NCBI GenBank assembly: GCA_963834685.1
Contig: CAWICW010000008.1
Location: 349,424-413,423 of the forward strand
From: Palsa-504 sp963834685
GTDB lineage: Bacteria; Actinomycetota; Actinomycetes; Streptosporangiales; Streptosporangiaceae
DNA: 64,000 nucleotides
Reading direction: 5' to 3'
Shown here: positions 61,592 to 64,000 of the stretch, piece after piece
Layout of the letters: every line of letters begins with the position of its first letter
How positions within the stretch are numbered: the first letter of the stretch is position 1
Made by a program: the position numbers and the translations under genes
The notes under the pieces: generated by a model
What the model saw: only the letters and a program-made list of their open reading frames with translations
What the model was told of the DNA's origin: nothing
The model's database searches: none

Positions 61592-62776
61592 ATGGCGCAT
61601 CGCAGGAAGAGATCCAGACCGCCTTCGCAGGCTGGCAGATGCTCACTCGAGGGCGCGCTCGAGGGCGAGCTGGATGACCATCTCGGCTACGGCAAGCACG
61701 ACCCCGCGGGCCGCGACGGTGGTAATTCCCGTAACGGCCACCGGGCCAAGACGGTAATTACCGATACCGGGCCGGTGGAGATTTCCGTGCCGCGGGACCG
61801 CGATTCCAGCTTCGAGCCGAAGATCGTCGCCAAAAGGCAGCGGCGGCTGACCGGAGTCGAGGATATGGTGATTTCCCTGTCCGCGAAAGGGCTGACCCAC
61901 GGGGAAATCGCCGCGCACCTGGCCGAGGTGTACGGCGCCGAGGTCTCCAAGCAGACGATCACCACGATTACCAACCGGGTCATGGACGGCCTGGCGGACT
62001 GGCAGCGCCGGCCCTTGGACGCCGTGTACGCCGTGATCTTCATCGACGCCATTAACGTGAAGATCCGCGAGGGCCAGGTCGCCAACCGCCCCGTCTACCT
62101 GGCGCTGGGCGTCACCGTGGACGGCGAGCGCGACGTGCTGGGCCTGTGGGCCGGGGAGCACGGCGACGGCGAGGGAGCCAAGTACTGGCTGCGGGTCTGC
62201 TCCGAAATCAAGAACCGCGGCACCAGGGACGTGCTGATGGTGGTCTGCGACGGGCTGAAAGGGCTGCCAAACGCGGTCAATGCCGTGTGGGAGAAGACCA
62301 TCGTGCAAACATGCATTGTCCATCTCCTGCGGAATTCATTTAAGTACGCCTCGAAAAGAGACTGGGCGCAGATCGCAAAAGACCTCAAGCCGGTGTACAC
62401 CGCCGCGTCCGAATCCGAGGCGCTGGACCGGTTCGCCGAATTCTCCGGGAAATGGGAGAAGCGCTACCCGGCTATTATACGGCTGTGGGAGAACGCGTGG
62501 GCGGAATTCGTGCCGTTCCTGCAGTTCGACCGGGAGATAAGGACGGTCATCTGCACCACCAACGCGATCGAGTCGATTAATGCCCGGCTGCGGCGGGCCG
62601 TCAACGCCCGCGGCCACTTCCCGACCGAGCAGGCCGCCCTGAAGTGCCTGTACCTGGCGATCATGAGCCTGGACCCGACCGGGAAGGGCCGTCAGCGGTG
62701 GACCAACCGGTGGAAGGCCGCCCTCAACGCCTTCGACATCACCTTCGACGGCCGCCTCAGCGCGGGACGCAGGTAA
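61592..62776 (+). CDS. IS256-family transposase, N-terminally truncated
   Basis: From LEGALEGELDDHLGYGKHDP (61646) onward this is an IS256-type mutator transposase: PVEISVPRDRDSSFEPKIVA, KGLTHGEIAAHLAEVYGAEV, the DDE residues in VIFIDAINVKIREGQ, VVCDGLKGLPNAVNAVWEKT and CTTNAIESINARLRRAVNAR, ending TFDGRLSAGRR. The first 45 or so residues of the family are missing or out of frame; the residues before LEG are unrelated. All three catalytic acids are present, but the lost N-terminus and left end make it unlikely to be an autonomous element. Confidence 0.88.
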   Translation: MAHRRKRSRPPSQAGRCSLEGALEGELDDHLGYGKHDPAGRDGGNSRNGHRAKTVITDTGPVEISVPRDRDSSFEPKIVAKRQRRLTGVEDMVISLSAKGLTHGEIAAHLAEVYGAEVSKQTITTITNRVMDGLADWQRRPLDAVYAVIFIDAINVKIREGQVANRPVYLALGVTVDGERDVLGLWAGEHGDGEGAKYWLRVCSEIKNRGTRDVLMVVCDGLKGLPNAVNAVWEKTIVQTCIVHLLRNSFKYASKRDWAQIAKDLKPVYTAASESEALDRFAEFSGKWEKRYPAIIRLWENAWAEFVPFLQFDREIRTVICTTNAIESINARLRRAVNARGHFPTEQAALKCLYLAIMSLDPTGKGRQRWTNRWKAALNAFDITFDGRLSAGRR

Positions 62777-62790
62777 CAACAGAGACAGAA

Positions 62791-62815
62791 GTTACACCGT
62801 TAACTTGACAGACCC
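62791..62815 (+). repeat. Probable right terminal sequence of the IS256 element
   Basis: The 25 bases after the transposase stop contain GTTACACCGTTAACTTGACA followed by GACCC, the usual form of an IS256-family right end (conserved GACA-GACCC type terminus). GAAGTTACA recurs at about 62844. No inverted partner was seen upstream of the transposase, consistent with a truncated left end. Confidence 0.45.
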
Positions 62816-62919
62816 GGACCAGCAATTCGCGGACAAACGGAACCGAAGTTACAGGTGGTTTGGAAGCCGAGTTTGGCGCTGACCTGCGATGTCGCCGCGG
62901 GGGGCGGCGGTCGTTCTGG

Positions 62920-63800
62920 CTACTTCAAGACGAGCGGGATGGGGGCGCCGATGAGGTCGAAGGCCTGGCGCTGTTCGCTGGTGGGCTCGGTCAGCACCGG
63001 GAGGTCGCCGGGGTTCCGGGGAAGCGGACCTGGTTGCGGGTCAGGGTGCCCAGGTGGGCGAGCAGGGCGCGGAAGCTGTGGTAGAGGCGGCCGTTCTGGC
63101 TGCTCCAGGCCAGCGGCTGCCGAGCGGCGGGCAGGGGCCGACCGGGTTCGGCTGGGAGGGCGGGTCTTCGTCGGTGTAGGTCAGCGGTGCCCGGCTCCGC
63201 GCAGGTGCCAGGTGAGCGCCAGCGTGAATTAACCGCGAATTGCCTGTCCGGAAAACGCGGGGCAGCTTACGGGATTCGAGTGCGCCCAGCGAGCGCTTTC
63301 CGCGGGAGCGCAGCCGTCCCTCCCGCCGGTCCTGGCGGACACGCCCTCAGAACGGGTAGGCGGGTCGGCCGCTGTGTCGCTGTCCGGTACGGGAGTGCGC
63401 AGGACGTAGATCCCGTCGAGAGCGGCTTCCTCCTCGATTTCGGCTTCGCCCGCGCTGGATGGCCAGGCTGTCATCGGTAATGGTGACCTCGAAGTGCTTG
63501 GCCAGCTGGTGCTTGCCGATCACCTTGCCGACGGCGACGCCGATCGCGTCCGCGCCGGTGAGCTCCCGGCCGCCCACCCGGCGGCGATCGGGGCGGGAGC
63601 TTCTCGGTGGCGGCGAGCAAGTCCTCCCGCTTGCGGGCGCGCTTTTCGGCCAGCACCGGGTTGCGGCAGGCGACCAGCCACTCGCCGGGGAAGTCCGGCG
63701 AGGTGATCTCCGTGGAGATCGAGGCGCTCGGCCTGGACCTGCTCGAGATCCGCCAGCTCGCACGGCACCACAAATCACCGGAATCAGGTGACAGCTGCTC
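62920..63800 (-). mobile_element. IS1634-like (IS4 superfamily) transposase pseudogene
   Basis: Pieces of one transposase can be followed on the minus strand in changing frames: ITSPDFPGEWLVACRNPVLA and EKRARKREDLLAATEK, then ELTGADAIGVAVGKVIGKHQ with LAKHFEVTITDDSLAIQR, EEAALDGIYVLRTPVPDS, and after a deletion FRALLAHLGTLTRNQVRF and PTSEQRQAFDLIGAPI with TAG near 62920. The order matches IS1634-type transposases. At least four frame changes and a deletion before the C-terminal part (where the catalytic glutamate should lie) show that it is dead. Confidence 0.72.
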
Positions 63801-63857
63801 ACGGTGATGGCCGCTAGCTTCAGACGCACCCGATCCTGCTACGAAAAGGGGCGCCCC

Positions 63858-64000
63858 ATGACCACGCGCCGATTCGCGACCCGGTCGCTGAGCATCTCAT
63901 CGCCCCGCAGACCTTCGGCGCTTACCTGCTCATCGACTACCAGCCCGCACAGCTCGCCGCGGTCCACTCGATGGGCCACGCACTGCTCATGGAGGATGCC
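63858..64000 (+). pseudogene. Isochorismatase-family hydrolase, 5' portion, frameshifted, runs off the window
   Basis: ATG 63858 (MTTR) is followed, after a shift of one base within about 10 bases, by APIRDPVAEHLIAPQTFGAY and LLIDYQPAQLAAVHSMGHAL to the window end. LLIDYQPAQ with the catalytic aspartate is the start of isochorismatase/nicotinamidase-like cysteine hydrolases. The remainder lies outside. If the frame change is a read error the gene may be intact. Confidence 0.6.

Overview
This 64 kb window is high-GC DNA (about 70 percent by eye) with many GTG starts, dense ATGA/TGATG gene overlaps and typical actinobacterial families: DrrAB-type exporter, MetX/MetY, CbpM-ClpB chaperone operon, actinobacterial PHA synthase, MocR regulator and tricorn protease. 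It looks like a soil actinomycete (Streptosporangiales/Streptomyces/Frankia-like); the genus cannot be fixed from this sequence. No rRNA, tRNA or CRISPR array was seen.

Layout. 0-13.1 kb: a sulfur-acquisition island. It has a dipeptide/opine-type ABC importer (solute-binding protein cut by the window edge, two permeases, two ATPases), an SsuD-like and an NtaA/SnaA/DszA-like flavin monooxygenase, a divergent metX-metY-CoA-binding operon, and then OsmC, an FAD monooxygenase and an SsuE-like FMN reductase. I infer import of an organosulfur compound, oxidative release of sulfur and its capture by MetY. 13.1-18.7 kb: a peptidoglycan amidase, two small conserved proteins, and a DrrAB-like exporter divergent from its TetR regulator across paired operators. 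18.7-26.3 kb: a six-gene minus-strand chaperone operon (dnaK-grpE-dnaJ-cbpM-clpB-thioredoxin, dnaJ frameshifted) divergent from a CBS-domain protein.

26-37 kb is a degraded catabolic region. A PHA synthase, an acyl-CoA dehydrogenase, an acyl-CoA synthetase, a chloroperoxidase-type hydrolase, an aldehyde dehydrogenase, a TPP enzyme and an adenylate kinase all survive as internally deleted or truncated remnants. Intact genes lie between them: a PHA-depolymerase-like hydrolase, a PH-DivIVA protein, a cation diffusion facilitator and inorganic pyrophosphatase. 37-55.7 kb is mostly intact accessory metabolism: RraA-like, MocR, TenA-like, EEP nuclease-like, quinol monooxygenase, SPFH plus a ribbon-helix-helix protein, aldo/keto reductase, two BNR beta-propeller proteins, a three-subunit molybdenum hydroxylase, a GG-tailed MoaD/ThiS protein and a TauE permease. 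55.7-64 kb has more remnants, a complete tricorn protease and two decayed insertion sequences (IS256 and IS1634-like).

Two themes run through the window. First, seven genes have an actinobacterial -10 box (TANNNT) only 6-7 bases before the start codon and no Shine-Dalgarno, which suggests leaderless mRNAs. Second, about twenty gene fragments, several joined in frame, point to repeated deletion or to assembly/base-calling error; raw reads or a close relative would separate these.
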